NCBI GenBank assembly: GCA_030151255.1
Contig: JASLED010000022.1
Span: 1-41,146, forward strand
Length of the DNA stretch: 41,146 nt
Direction of reading: 5' to 3'
Origin: Flavobacterium sp.
Lineage (GTDB): Bacteria; Bacteroidota; Bacteroidia; Flavobacteriales; Flavobacteriaceae
The notes under the pieces were generated by a model, which ran no database searches, was not told where the DNA came from, and saw nothing but the letters and a program-made list of their open reading frames with translations. This document shows, piece after piece, positions 35,065-41,146 of this stretch (position 1 is its first letter; each line of letters begins with the position of its first letter). Made by a program: the position numbers and the translations under genes.

Positions 35065-35088
35065 AAAACCTCGCTATCGCGAGGTTTT
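35065..35088 (-). terminator. Terminator of the hypothetical gene at 35094
   Basis: AAAACCTCGC (35065-35074) and GCGAGGTTTT (35079-35088) are a perfect 10-bp stem with a 4-base loop. On the minus strand it is followed by TTATT. It is 5 bases past the stop. Confidence 0.8.
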
Positions 35089-35093
35089 GTTCT

Positions 35094-35681
35094 TTATCTT
35101 TTACTAATTATTTTATCTATTTTCTTTCTTGCATTTTCAAATGATTTTCCACTCCAAGTACTTTCAAACCCATTCCAGAATAGTTTTATTAAATAACTTC
35201 CTCCTACATTTGTTATTACAACATCAATGTCTTGATACGAAAAATAAATATTACTTTCGGTTTTTTTTAAGGTGAATTTTGCTTTTTTGTCAATCTGAGC
35301 ACTTATTCTGTCAAGAAGCGCAAAAGCATCTTCTTTACTTAAATTTTTAAAACCATATTCTAAAAATTTAATCCCCGAATCACTCCAAAAATTTCGGGTA
35401 AAAGCCAATACAATTCCTTCCTTTTTTTCATCTGGTGCAGTGTAATATAACAAAGTCCACTCGGTTTCTATACCCGATGCAATGGGCGATATTTCTATTG
35501 TTTTTGCCCAACTCGATTTATCTAATACATTACTTACCAAAAAATATTTTGCTTTTACTTCGGCAGTTTCGTGATTGTATTCTTTATCAGTACAATAAAA
35601 ATTATTCACTCCTTTCTTTTCTATTTGTGCATTAACACCAATAGCAATTATAAAAAACAGTATACAATATATTTTCCTCAT
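35094..35681 (-). CDS. Exported hypothetical protein
   Basis: 195 residues from the ATG at 35681, which begins a good signal peptide (MRKIYCILFFIIAIGVNAQ, cleavage after NA). Upstream codons would overlap the promoter box. The mature part is a mixed alpha/beta domain with EWTLLYYTAPDEKKEG and IYFSYQDIDVVITN. No family is recognised. A -7 match ends 4 bases before the ATG. Single-gene unit with a strong terminator. Confidence 0.8.
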   Translation of the reverse strand: MRKIYCILFFIIAIGVNAQIEKKGVNNFYCTDKEYNHETAEVKAKYFLVSNVLDKSSWAKTIEISPIASGIETEWTLLYYTAPDEKKEGIVLAFTRNFWSDSGIKFLEYGFKNLSKEDAFALLDRISAQIDKKAKFTLKKTESNIYFSYQDIDVVITNVGGSYLIKLFWNGFESTWSGKSFENARKKIDKIISKR

Positions 35682-35685
35682 TACA

Positions 35686-35693
35686 CAAATATA
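35686..35693 (-). promoter_or_regulatory. -7 element placed for a leaderless RNA
   Basis: The minus strand reads TATATTTG, ending 4 bases before the ATG, so transcription would begin at about the start codon. The same spacing occurs before smpB. Confidence 0.45.
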
Positions 35694-35749
35694 ATTTATT
35701 TGATTGTACTTACTACACAATCTTGTAAACTATAAGGTAAAAACCATGT

Positions 35750-36490
35750 TTACTGATGTACAAAACTTTCTAATTCGGTATAAATAACTTGACTAGATTC
35801 GTTTTTAGATGTATAATAAATTGTTTCGTGAGTTTGTGTTGTAATGCAGATAATGGGTGTATTGACAGAATTGATATATAACTTTACCAACTTACCATCA
35901 GCAGTTTTAAAAGTACCTTTTTGTATGTTTTCTAAAGCAAATCCATTTTGCTTATTAATAATCTCAGGTAACTCATTTACTAGCGTTATTGACAAAATAT
36001 CTGCCTTATTTATCTCCATGCCATAATTGCCTGTAATGGTTATCTTGTTAGCTTCTATCAATAATTTATTGTCTGCTAAAGTAAAATAAAACATAGTTAA
36101 TACACCTATAAAAATAACAGCCAATAGAAGTATTACTGCTGTACTTGTTCGCTTTTGTTTTGCACTAAGTTGTGTCCAATATGCATTACTTTGCCACATA
36201 AAGCACATGTAAGCAAGCAAGGGATAAGCAGTCATAAAAACACCACTCCAACTGGGATCTACATAATAATAGAGCACTACACCTACAATAAACAATGATA
36301 CACCTAAAAAAACATGAAAACGTCTAAAATAAGCAACATAAGCAATTAGATTAAAGTTTTTTTGTTCGGCTTCAGGAAGTGTGTTGTAACCCGATAGTAA
36401 AAAACCTGCATTGTTGGTGTTTATTACAAATCCTATACCTATAAATAAAAGACTTAGTATACCTATTGCTATTATCATATTTATTCTCAA
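35750..36490 (-). CDS. DUF3784-like membrane protein with a bacterial PH-like domain
   Basis: 246 residues with four hydrophobic segments (about 4-24, 60-78, 82-98, 117-136) and the stretch GFVINTNNAGFLLSGYNTLP (20-39), as in DUF3784 proteins. The C-terminal 110 residues, from LADNKLLIEANKITITGNYG, look like a small beta-rich PH-like domain facing one side of the membrane. Function unknown. A second Met at residue 5 could also be the start. Confidence 0.75.
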   Translation of the reverse strand: MRINMIIAIGILSLLFIGIGFVINTNNAGFLLSGYNTLPEAEQKNFNLIAYVAYFRRFHVFLGVSLFIVGVVLYYYVDPSWSGVFMTAYPLLAYMCFMWQSNAYWTQLSAKQKRTSTAVILLLAVIFIGVLTMFYFTLADNKLLIEANKITITGNYGMEINKADILSITLVNELPEIINKQNGFALENIQKGTFKTADGKLVKLYINSVNTPIICITTQTHETIYYTSKNESSQVIYTELESFVHQ

Positions 36491-36832
36491 AAATAGTTTA
36501 GTTAATTAAAAAAAGTAGCCAAGATGAATGCGTGCATCAATAAATTTATTAACCCTCCTCTTACTTCGTTCAAAATAATGAATATTCTTCAGCAATCATC
36601 AAACCTTTTTTACGACTCAAATTACTTTCAAATTTATATAAATTAACACAAATAGAAAACACCTTGTAAATAAACTTATTTTATTGACATACTGTCGTGC
36701 ATAGAAATACAATTCATTTTAGATTTTCAGCCATAATGTCATAAACAACGTCTGCTTTGTGTCAAAAAAGTTATAAAACACACAAGGAATGATTATTGAG
36801 TACACTAAACAAAATAATGAAATAAATAATTT
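36491..36832. other. Spacer between divergent genes
   Basis: 342 bases with no credible open frame. It must hold promoters for the DUF3784-like gene and the prolyl isomerase gene, but no full TAnnTTTG match at a useful position was seen. Confidence 0.5.
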
Positions 36833-37330
36833 ATGACAATAGACAACAATCACGTAGTAACTGTACAGTACAAATTGCATACGGTAGAAAATGGAGAGAA
36901 AGTATTTGTAGAAGAAACTACTTCTGAAAACCCTTTAACATACTTACACGGTGTGGGAATGATGATTCCTAAATTTGAAGAGGAATTAGTAGGATTACAA
37001 GCAGGTGATAAAAAATCGTTTGTAGTAACACCAGAAAACGGATATGGAGAAATAGATCCTAACGCTATTGTACAATTGCCTTTAGAGATGTTTAACGAAT
37101 CTGGATTACCACCTGTTGGAGCAGTATTACCACTTACTGACAACGATGGAAACCAATTTAGAGCTATTGTATTGGAAGTAACAGATGTTGCTGTAGTTAC
37201 AGATTTAAATCACCCAATGGCTGGTAAAACATTAGAATTTGACGTAGAAGTTGTATCAACACGTCCAGCTACTGAAGAAGAGCTATCACACGGACATGCA
37301 CATGGTGCAGACGGTACTGAAACGCACTAA
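36833..37330 (+). CDS. SlyD-like FKBP-type peptidyl-prolyl isomerase
   Basis: 165-residue cytosolic prolyl isomerase and chaperone. The FKBP halves are split by an insert-in-flap domain: VTVQYKLHT, NPLTYLHGVGMMIPKFEEEL, then ENGYGEIDPNAIVQL in the insert, and LDFDVEV-type closing as LEFDVEVVSTRPA. The tail SHGHAHGADGTETH is histidine-rich, as in SlyD, which binds nickel and other metals. Single-gene unit with a strong terminator. Confidence 0.92.
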   Translation: MTIDNNHVVTVQYKLHTVENGEKVFVEETTSENPLTYLHGVGMMIPKFEEELVGLQAGDKKSFVVTPENGYGEIDPNAIVQLPLEMFNESGLPPVGAVLPLTDNDGNQFRAIVLEVTDVAVVTDLNHPMAGKTLEFDVEVVSTRPATEEELSHGHAHGADGTETH

Positions 37331-37340
37331 TAAAAATAAA

Positions 37341-37373
37341 AAAAAATCAGGATATATATCCTGATTTTTTTTT
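37341..37373. terminator. Bidirectional terminator
   Basis: A perfect palindrome AAAATCAGGATAT/ATATCCTGATTTT with A and T runs on both sides, 10 bases past the isomerase stop. It also suits the minus-strand tiny lipoprotein gene that ends at 37398. Confidence 0.8.
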
Positions 37374-37397
37374 AGATTAAAAGACAACTATCGTTTA

Positions 37398-37555
37398 CTA
37401 GCAAGAGCAAACTACTTCTGTTGCATAATAATGTTTTTCTACTACAGGAGAAAATTACTTATAAGCTTTTGCTCGTGCTTTGTAGTACAACCCAATAGAA
37501 AAATAAGGCTACCCAAACCAACAAAATACTTTATTCTGGTTTTATTTTGATTCAT
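37398..37555 (-). pseudogene. Tiny lipoprotein gene split by a one-base shift
   Basis: From the ATG at 37553-37555 the minus strand reads MNQNKTRIKYFVGLG, then SLIFLLGCTTKHEQKL, a textbook lipoprotein signal with lipobox LLGC (Cys23). This frame stops at 37442 after 37 residues. A second frame, entered at the T4 run near 37450, continues as FSPVVEKHYYATEVVCSC and stops at 37398. Adding one T to that run would join them into a 52-residue lipoprotein. Both parts look like protein, while the downstream frame has no start of its own. It is either a recent frameshift, a sequencing slip in the T run, or a short peptide that really ends at 37442. Confidence 0.5.
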
Positions 37556-37692
37556 ACTTTACAATGCAAATAATAGCGCCAAATTACTAAAAAAAGAAAT
37601 TGACATTCACTCTAATTGCGTTCTATTTTTAATATTTTTGAAGATTGTTAATGTTATTTTACTTAATTTAGCTGAAAACAAAAATCTCTATA

Positions 37693-38280
37693 ATGAAAAA
37701 ACTTGGTCTATCATTTGCCATTTTACTAGCGTTATTTACACTTAACACATATGCACAATCACCGTTTCATCTTGGAGTAAAAGTAGGTGCAAACTTCACT
37801 GACTTGTCAAACAATTTAAAAGATTACAACAGCAAAACCGCAACAGGTTATGGCGCGGGTATTATGATGCGTTTGGATATAAAGAAAACCTATATTCAGG
37901 CTGATTTTATGTATAGTGAAAAGAATGTTGATTTTGACGGAACATTTGTAAATAGCAGTTCTTCAGAATTAAAGATGAAAAACTTCGAAATTCCATTAGT
38001 ATTCGGTTACAAACTTATTGATGCCAAAGTAGTAAACGTAAGAGCATTTGCTGGAGGCGTTTATACCAGTATTGAAAATGCTAAATTAACAACAGAAAAC
38101 GTAGAAAACGTATTTAAAAACTTTGATAAAAACAATATTGGCTATCGTGTAGGAGTAGGTGTTGATGTGCTTTCGTTTACATTGGATGTATCATATGATG
38201 GCAGTTTAAACGATATACACAAAGACTTTAAATCTAGACCCAATACTTGGTTTGTTGCTCTAGGATTTAAGTTTATCTAA
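37693..38280 (+). CDS. PorT/OmpA-type outer-membrane beta-barrel protein
   Basis: 195 residues with a signal peptide (1-21, cleavage after TYAQ) and an eight-stranded barrel pattern: FHLGVKVGANFTDLSN, YGAGIMMRLDI, YIQADFMYSEKNVDF, FEIPLVFGYKL, VNVRAFAGGVYTSI, IGYRVGVGVDVLSFTLDVSYDGSLND and a final FVALGFKFI. It belongs to the porin-family/outer-membrane beta-barrel group common in Bacteroidota, with no known specific task. Confidence 0.88.
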   Translation: MKKLGLSFAILLALFTLNTYAQSPFHLGVKVGANFTDLSNNLKDYNSKTATGYGAGIMMRLDIKKTYIQADFMYSEKNVDFDGTFVNSSSSELKMKNFEIPLVFGYKLIDAKVVNVRAFAGGVYTSIENAKLTTENVENVFKNFDKNNIGYRVGVGVDVLSFTLDVSYDGSLNDIHKDFKSRPNTWFVALGFKFI

Positions 38281-38358
38281 CACTATCTTTGCCAATAACA
38301 CAAACAAGTTTGTAAGTAAAATTACTTTATGAGCTCGTTTTGGGGTTTATTTTTTTAT

Positions 38359-38366
38359 TATTTTTG
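38359..38366 (+). promoter_or_regulatory. -7 element of smpB, placed for a leaderless RNA
   Basis: TATTTTTG is a full match to TAnnTTTG, with a TTG at 38340-38342, 16 bases upstream. The box ends 4 bases before the smpB ATG, so the RNA would begin near the start codon. Confidence 0.5.
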
Positions 38367-38370
38367 TAGT

Positions 38371-38823
38371 ATGCAGAAAAACATAAATATTCTAAATAAA
38401 AGAGCAAGATTTGATTACGAAATCTTAGATAAATATACAGCTGGAATTGTACTTACCGGAACCGAAATAAAATCGTTGCGTTTGGGTAAGGCAGGTATTG
38501 CTGAAAGTTTTTGTGAATTTCAAAATTTGGAGTTATTTGTAATTAACTCACAAATAGAAGAATATGCACACAGCAAGCACTTCAATCACAAGGCAAAAAC
38601 AGAACGAAAGTTACTTTTAAATAAAAAAGAACTAAAAAGTTTACACAAGAGCATTCAGAATAAAGGTTTGACCATTATTCCTCTTCGTTTGTTTATCAAC
38701 GAAAAAGGATTGGCCAAAATGGATATCGCTCTTTGTAAAGGTAAGAAAAACTACGATAAAAGAGAAACGATTAAGGATAGGGATAACAAAGTATCGCTAG
38801 ATCGTTTGAAAAAAGCATATTAA
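38371..38823 (+). CDS. smpB: SsrA-binding protein
   Basis: 150 residues from the ATG at 38371; the open frame extends upstream but that part overlaps the promoter and lacks similarity. SmpB brings tmRNA to stalled ribosomes. Family blocks are NKRARFDYEILDKYTAGIVL, TGTEIKSLRLGKAGIAESF, RKLLLNKKELKSL, LTIIPLRLFINEKG and the basic tail KGKKNYDKRETIKDRD, which enters the mRNA channel. No tmRNA gene is visible nearby. Confidence 0.95.
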   Translation: MQKNINILNKRARFDYEILDKYTAGIVLTGTEIKSLRLGKAGIAESFCEFQNLELFVINSQIEEYAHSKHFNHKAKTERKLLLNKKELKSLHKSIQNKGLTIIPLRLFINEKGLAKMDIALCKGKKNYDKRETIKDRDNKVSLDRLKKAY

Positions 38824-38861
38824 CAAAAAGAGGTAAGATTAAAATCTTACCTCTTTTTGTT
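38822..38861. terminator. Perfect 19-bp bidirectional terminator
   Basis: AACAAAAAGAGGTAAGATT (38822-38840) and its reverse complement (38843-38861) around AA. It overlaps the end of smpB and ends 4 bases before the exonuclease stop codon, so it serves both convergent genes. Confidence 0.85.
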
Positions 38862-38865
38862 ATGT

Positions 38866-39357
38866 TTAAAATAATTGTAATGCTATGTGCGCACAAGCTT
38901 CGGCATCTGCCAATGCATGGTGATGATTACCTAATTGAAAACCCAAATAAAACGAAACTGTATTTAGCTTGTGATTAGGCAAATTAGGCAATTCTTTTTT
39001 TGCCTTGCGATAGGTACAATAAAATGTATTTTGATGTATTGGTAAGCCATATGTTTGCAAAGTAGCTTTTAAACAGCCTTCATCAAAAACACTATGGTGT
39101 GCCACAATAGGCAAGCCCGCAATGCGTTGACGAATATAATCCCATATTTCTGGGAAATCAGCTGCATTTTGTGTATCAAAAGCCGTAAGTCCGTGTACTT
39201 GTGTGTTCCAATAACTATAAAAATTTGGAGTTGGCTTTATTAATTCGTAATATTTATCTACTACTTTTTTATTTTCTACAAATACCAATCCTACACTGCA
39301 AACACTGCTTCTATGCTGATTTGCAGTTTCAAAATCCAACGCTACAAAATTATTCAT
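38866..39357 (-). CDS. DEDDh-type 3'-5' exonuclease (DnaQ-like)
   Basis: 163 residues. The acidic residues are Asp8 and Glu10 in ALDFETA, Asp92 in AHHSVFDEG, and His146 with Asp151 in the HHALADAEA block (146-154), the full DEDDh set. It is a stand-alone exonuclease domain, of the size seen in RNase T or DNA polymerase III epsilon-type relatives. Its start overlaps the upstream gene by 8 bases, so translation is coupled to that unknown protein. Confidence 0.9.
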   Translation of the reverse strand: MNNFVALDFETANQHRSSVCSVGLVFVENKKVVDKYYELIKPTPNFYSYWNTQVHGLTAFDTQNAADFPEIWDYIRQRIAGLPIVAHHSVFDEGCLKATLQTYGLPIHQNTFYCTYRKAKKELPNLPNHKLNTVSFYLGFQLGNHHHALADAEACAHIALQLF

Positions 39358-40450
39358 CGGTTTCTGCTACGTTAGATTGAATAGTGTGCTGTAAAACATA
39401 AAGCTTGTTATTTACTTCTTTGCGCGCCTTTCTTGGATGAAAGATCAATCCTATTTGATTGTCAGTAATAGCGCTGATGGAAGACAATATCATATCATTT
39501 GCGCCTAAATTTAGCACTTCTTTTGTTAGCTTATTTTCATAGCCTGTTTTGTTTTTATTGTATACCAGTTCTATTAAATTATCGCTATCAATAACCAACC
39601 AACCATTGCCATATTCTGTGGTAAACTGTACAGCACTTGTTGTTGCTGTAATGGCTTGCGGATGCCAAGTACCAAAAAATTCATCACCTAAATCATATAA
39701 ATCGCCAAATAAACAATTGCCTTCTTCGTCAATTTCTACAATACCTATTTCTCCATATTCTTCACACAATAAAAATGATTTATCATCAAATGATAAACGC
39801 AAAGCTTCATGTACAAAAGGGAAATCAAATTCTAAAACACGACGACGTACTTCTATTCCTTCTTCATTTAACTGACGGTGTAACCAACCCGATTCTACTT
39901 CTGTAATTAAATGGATTTCGTTTTGGTGCACATATACTTTATTTCCTTTCGGAAATGGAATATTTACTTTTTTTACTTCTTTTACAAGACTATCGTGAAA
40001 ACGAACATAAGTTAATACGTCTTGTTGAGTATCTTTCCAAATATCTACTTCGTAGAAAATAGAATTTGATTTTGTACAACCCACAAATCTACCTGCTAAT
40101 GTATCAGGAAAGAAAAAGCTTTCCGTATCAGCCTTTGCACTGCGTTTTATTACAGATAAAATTTCTTGTCCTTCTACTCCTTCTTTTTCTGTAGCCACGG
40201 CAACAAAATTTTCTTGATTTGGATTTAAGAATAAAGTAGGTAAAATTCCTTCCGATTCTACAATCTCTCTCTTTGCTCCTTCACTGTCGATAAGAGTATA
40301 AACCAATTCGAACGCATTTACCTCTTCAGAATCAGTGTAAATGTAGTTTGCTAACAACAATCCTTTTTTACTCCAACAACTTCCCATTGGTTTTAAGGCA
40401 AAAGGAACTTCTATTGTTGACAATAATCCAAATGTAGTTTTCTCGTTCAT
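39350..40450 (-). CDS. Hypothetical beta-rich cytoplasmic protein, coupled to the exonuclease gene
   Basis: 366 residues, no signal peptide or membrane segment. It is acidic and rich in short beta strands with repeating FLLCEEYGEIGIVEID and GNGWLVIDSDNLIELVY-like blocks, which suggests a beta-propeller. No family is recognised. It overlaps the exonuclease gene by 8 bases, so the two are probably a functional pair. Confidence 0.8.
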   Translation of the reverse strand: MNEKTTFGLLSTIEVPFALKPMGSCWSKKGLLLANYIYTDSEEVNAFELVYTLIDSEGAKREIVESEGILPTLFLNPNQENFVAVATEKEGVEGQEILSVIKRSAKADTESFFFPDTLAGRFVGCTKSNSIFYEVDIWKDTQQDVLTYVRFHDSLVKEVKKVNIPFPKGNKVYVHQNEIHLITEVESGWLHRQLNEEGIEVRRRVLEFDFPFVHEALRLSFDDKSFLLCEEYGEIGIVEIDEEGNCLFGDLYDLGDEFFGTWHPQAITATTSAVQFTTEYGNGWLVIDSDNLIELVYNKNKTGYENKLTKEVLNLGANDMILSSISAITDNQIGLIFHPRKARKEVNNKLYVLQHTIQSNVAETDE

Positions 40451-40755
40451 ATCGGTAGATTTATTTGCAACAAAGGTACAAAAATAAGAAATGGATTTTC
40501 TTTTGTTGCTACTTTTTTAAAGTAAGGTAAAGCTTTTGCTATGTAAGTAATATTTATTCAGAAGTTTGATCTGTTTTTTATTATTACTAAAAAAGTACAA
40601 TTCTATTTTATGTGCATTTATCTAAACAATTGATTTTCAGAAAAAATTAATTTTATTCTTGCTCTCACTGCCAGAAGAAATTTACAACTCAAAAGAAGCG
40701 AGTAAAAACAATTTGATTAATGCAGAAATTATTCAAAAAAAATGAATAAAAAAAC
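40451..40755. other. Spacer with a small coding-like remnant
   Basis: About 300 bases without a complete gene. On the plus strand a frame without a start codon (40626-40745) reads like protein, with LPEEIYNSKEASKNNLINA, and may be a remnant. Confidence 0.4.
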
Positions 40756-40786
40756 AAAGCCCAAAATAGTGAAATTGCTTTGGGCT
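40756..40786 (-). terminator. Terminator of the interrupted gene
   Basis: On the minus strand AGCCCAAA (40786-40779) pairs with TTTGGGCT (ending at 40758), followed by TTGTTTTTTTATTC. It lies about 60 bases past the stop at 40845 and looks like the original end of that gene's transcript. Confidence 0.7.
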
Positions 40787-40844
40787 CGTATAAGGTAGTA
40801 TTTTAGTTTTTATATCAAAAGGAATTGTGTAACAGTTATCTATA

Positions 40845-41011
40845 TTAATAGTAATCTTTATTTAATTGATGAATAAATGAAAGGATTTCAGGAACTAAAA
40901 AATTACAAATTATATTATTTCTATGCGCTTCACTTATCAAACTAAATGTTCCGTTATGAGAAAAATCAGAGAAAATTATATTGTCTAAATCTGATAGTTC
41001 AAAAAATTTGG
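40845..41011 (-). pseudogene. C-terminal gene fragment cut by an IS256-family element
   Basis: The last 55 codons of a gene, from about AKFFELSDLDN to LNKDYY. The apparent start at 41039 lies inside the IS end and is not native. The HNGTFSLISEAH and FLVPEILSFI patches resemble the tail of an alpha/beta hydrolase, with the His as the last catalytic residue, but this is a guess from little sequence. It keeps its own terminator, so the upstream part was probably on the far side of the insertion. Confidence 0.6.
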
Positions 41012-41146
41012 CACTGTCTCTTAAAGTGTGTAAGTTCAAAAATAAAGCTTGGGTTAGGTTTTACATTAAAGTCTAACCCTTTCTTGATATAGGATTAAGA
41101 ATTGATCAATAATCACACCCCAGTTTCTCACTGGCATTGACCATTT
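41012..41146 (-). mobile_element. Right part of an IS256-family insertion sequence
   Basis: The element end lies near 41012 (sequence CACTGTCTCTTAAAGTG), where the coding pattern of the interrupted gene stops, and the transposase stop is at 41066. It continues past the window. The exact terminal repeat and target duplication cannot be confirmed without the other end. Confidence 0.65.
41066..41146 (-). CDS. IS256-family transposase, C-terminal 26 residues
   Basis: The minus strand reads KWSMPVRNWGVIIDQFLIL, then YQERVRL and stop. This matches the typical C-terminus of IS256 (mutator-type) transposases, where a (K)W(T/S)xP(I/V)xNW block is followed by a helix and a short basic end. Only the tail is in view; the DDE catalytic residues are outside. 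Confidence 0.75.
   Translation of the reverse strand, partial: KWSMPVRNWGVIIDQFLILYQERVRL

Noticed and set aside
38329..38370. Earlier ATG for smpB
   Set aside because: The extra 14 residues are hydrophobic, unlike any SmpB N-terminus, and include the promoter box.
40626..40745. Plus-strand frame with protein-like content (LPEEIYNSKEASKNNLINA)
   Set aside because: No start codon and only 39 residues; could be a remnant, but there is too little to call a gene.
41132..41146. Similarity of the last bases (CATTGACCATT) to the inverted repeat at 1642-1651
   Set aside because: The right-hand copy lies inside the IS256 transposase coding sequence; the match is short and probably chance.
1..41146. 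Search for tRNA, rRNA, CRISPR and phage genes
   Set aside because: No cloverleaf, conserved rRNA segment, spaced direct repeats or phage structural genes were seen by eye.

Overview
The window looks like a chromosomal segment of a low-GC member of the Bacteroidota, most likely class Flavobacteriia. The reasons are a base composition of roughly one third GC, short spacers without Shine-Dalgarno sequences, several matches to the Bacteroidota -7 promoter element (TAnnTTTG), and typical families: outer-membrane beta-barrel proteins, DUF2157/DUF4401/GDYXXLXY membrane proteins, MbnP-like lipoproteins, and HCDH-first beta-oxidation fusions. I saw no rRNA, tRNA or CRISPR array. The genus cannot be named from this sequence.

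Layout. 1-4317: the 5' part of a secreted repeat-type surface protein, 1.2 kb of AT-rich spacer, then wecC and wecB, which make UDP-ManNAcA for surface polysaccharide. 4601-10120: the most interesting block, a minus-strand cluster that reads, in transcription order, small Cys-rich protein, Met/His lipoprotein, TonB-dependent receptor, MbnP-like lipoprotein, MbnH-like di-heme enzyme. The receptor carries the CxxxM and HxM residues expected of OprC/NosA-type copper receptors. I read the block as a copper acquisition or handling system built on the MbnP/MbnH pair, with no methanobactin precursor or MbnB/MbnC in view. 10225-13132: a TSUP permease, a possible sigma-54-driven small RNA, a small membrane protein, an orphan piece of a polymorphic-toxin-like protein, and an unknown protein. 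13235-19256: a MarR regulator with a palindromic candidate operator, followed by a complete beta-oxidation operon (hydroxyacyl-CoA dehydrogenase/enoyl-CoA hydratase fusion, thiolase, acyl-CoA dehydrogenase) laid out like Bacillus fadNAE.

19473-24247: an AraC regulator, a thioredoxin-fold protein whose DsbD-like cysteine pair is missing, and the menA / UPF0173 hydrolase / menC operon for menaquinone. 24248-25591: AT-rich, with possible micro-ORFs and a minus-strand terminator. 25614-31671 (all minus): NlpE-like lipoprotein, the overlapping GDYXXLXY/DUF4401/DUF2157 module, Bcp peroxiredoxin, an LLM flavin oxidoreductase, and a stand-alone lpxD. 32352-40450: TPMT-family methyltransferase, small membrane protein, GNAT acetyltransferase, threonine aldolase-like lyase, two unknowns, a SlyD-like prolyl isomerase, a tiny lipoprotein gene apparently split by one base, an outer-membrane barrel protein, smpB, and an exonuclease coupled to an unknown protein. 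40756-41146: a gene tail cut by the end of an IS256-family element that runs out of the window.

Most genes are ordinary housekeeping. Accessory signals are the copper block, the toxin fragment, the split lipoprotein and the insertion sequence. Intrinsic terminators are clear at many gene ends and were used to define transcription units.
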